Below are positions 5,201 to 5,338 of a stretch of DNA of 5,338 bases, in pieces. Location: contig JANWKX010000097.1 of NCBI GenBank assembly GCA_025451145.1, positions 1-5,338 on the forward strand, written 5' to 3'. Numbering within the stretch: position 1 is the stretch's first letter; each line of letters begins with the position of its first letter. The DNA comes from Vampirovibrionales bacterium (GTDB lineage Bacteria > Cyanobacteriota > Vampirovibrionia > Vampirovibrionales > JAGQHJ01). Both the position numbers and the translations under genes were made by a program. Under the pieces are notes generated by a model. The model searched no databases. It had not been told where the DNA came from and was given only the letters and a program-made list of their open reading frames with translations.

Positions 5201-5224
5201 GAAGAGAAATATCAAGACTATCTT
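5195..5224 (+). promoter_or_regulatory. Possible promoter for pyruvate kinase
   Basis: TTGGGT (5195-5200) and TATCTT (5219-5224), spaced 18 nt, would start transcription near 5231 and leave a leader of about 60 nt before pyk. It is a weak match. The rest of the stretch 5225-5291 shows only the palindrome ATATCGAT-like word near 5264-5270 and a poor ribosome binding site. Confidence 0.3.
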
Positions 5225-5291
5225 TTCACTACGGTCTTTTCTAAAATCGAAGCATCAACATGATATCGATTTGTGAATTGGAATAGTCATT

Positions 5292-5338
5292 ATGATGCGT
5301 CTTGCCAAGATTGTAGCGACCCTAGGCCCGGCTTCCCA
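5292..5338 (+). CDS. pyk: Pyruvate kinase, N-terminal fragment cut by window edge
   Basis: Only 15 codons are inside the window: MMRLAKIVATLGPAS. The string KIVATLGPAS is the highly conserved N-terminal strand of pyruvate kinase, the glycolytic enzyme that converts phosphoenolpyruvate and ADP to pyruvate and ATP in the cytoplasm. ATG at 5292 follows an in-frame TGA (5274-5276), with another ATG one codon later. The upstream TTGGAA, ending about 8 nt before the ATG, is a weak ribosome binding site. Active-site residues lie beyond the edge. This housekeeping gene marks the right border of the repeat-bracketed block. Confidence 0.9.
   Translation, partial: MMRLAKIVATLGPAS

Overview
The window looks like chromosomal sequence from a flagellated, non-photosynthetic relative of the cyanobacteria (Vampirovibrionia/Melainabacteria type). 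This assignment is tentative. It rests on the N-terminus MGMAASQARYLVLTARKSEL of the left-edge protein, a form I associate with short coiled-coil proteins of that lineage, and on the general style of the other proteins. No rRNA or marker gene is present to confirm it. Base composition is moderate, and the genes have clear Shine-Dalgarno sites with some TTG starts.

Layout, left to right. (1) A minus-strand gene runs off the left edge. It encodes a coiled-coil protein and is preceded by a near-consensus flagellar sigma-28 (FliA-type) promoter, TAAA-N16-GCCGATAA. (2) A non-coding stretch of about 510 bases holds that promoter, a perfect 9-bp inverted repeat and the first copy of a roughly 200-bp dispersed repeat with inverted ends. 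(3) A short plus-strand gene encodes a 75-residue protein of unknown function. (4) A minus-strand, translationally coupled pair of WYL-family transcription regulators follows; the stop of the second overlaps the stop of the short gene by four bases. (5) A palindrome-rich divergent intergenic region of about 300 bases comes next. (6) A plus-strand gene encodes a TPR-repeat protein with a C-terminal GT-B glycosyltransferase-like domain. (7) The second copy of the dispersed repeat starts two bases after that gene's stop codon and is followed by a short inverted repeat made of a further repeat end. (8) The first 15 codons of pyruvate kinase lie at the right edge.

How the parts may work together. 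The two WYL proteins are diverged paralogues and probably form a heterodimeric or two-subunit regulator, as PafB/PafC do. Their nearest candidate target is the divergent region they share with the TPR-glycosyltransferase gene. A TPR-glycosyltransferase beside a sigma-28-driven gene would fit flagellar or surface glycosylation, but nothing in the window proves this. The two repeat copies lie in the same orientation about 4.39 kb apart and bracket the short gene, the WYL pair and the glycosyltransferase. This block could therefore be lost by recombination or have been acquired as an accessory insertion next to the housekeeping pyk gene.

I see no tRNA, rRNA, CRISPR array, transposase gene or convincing factor-independent terminator.
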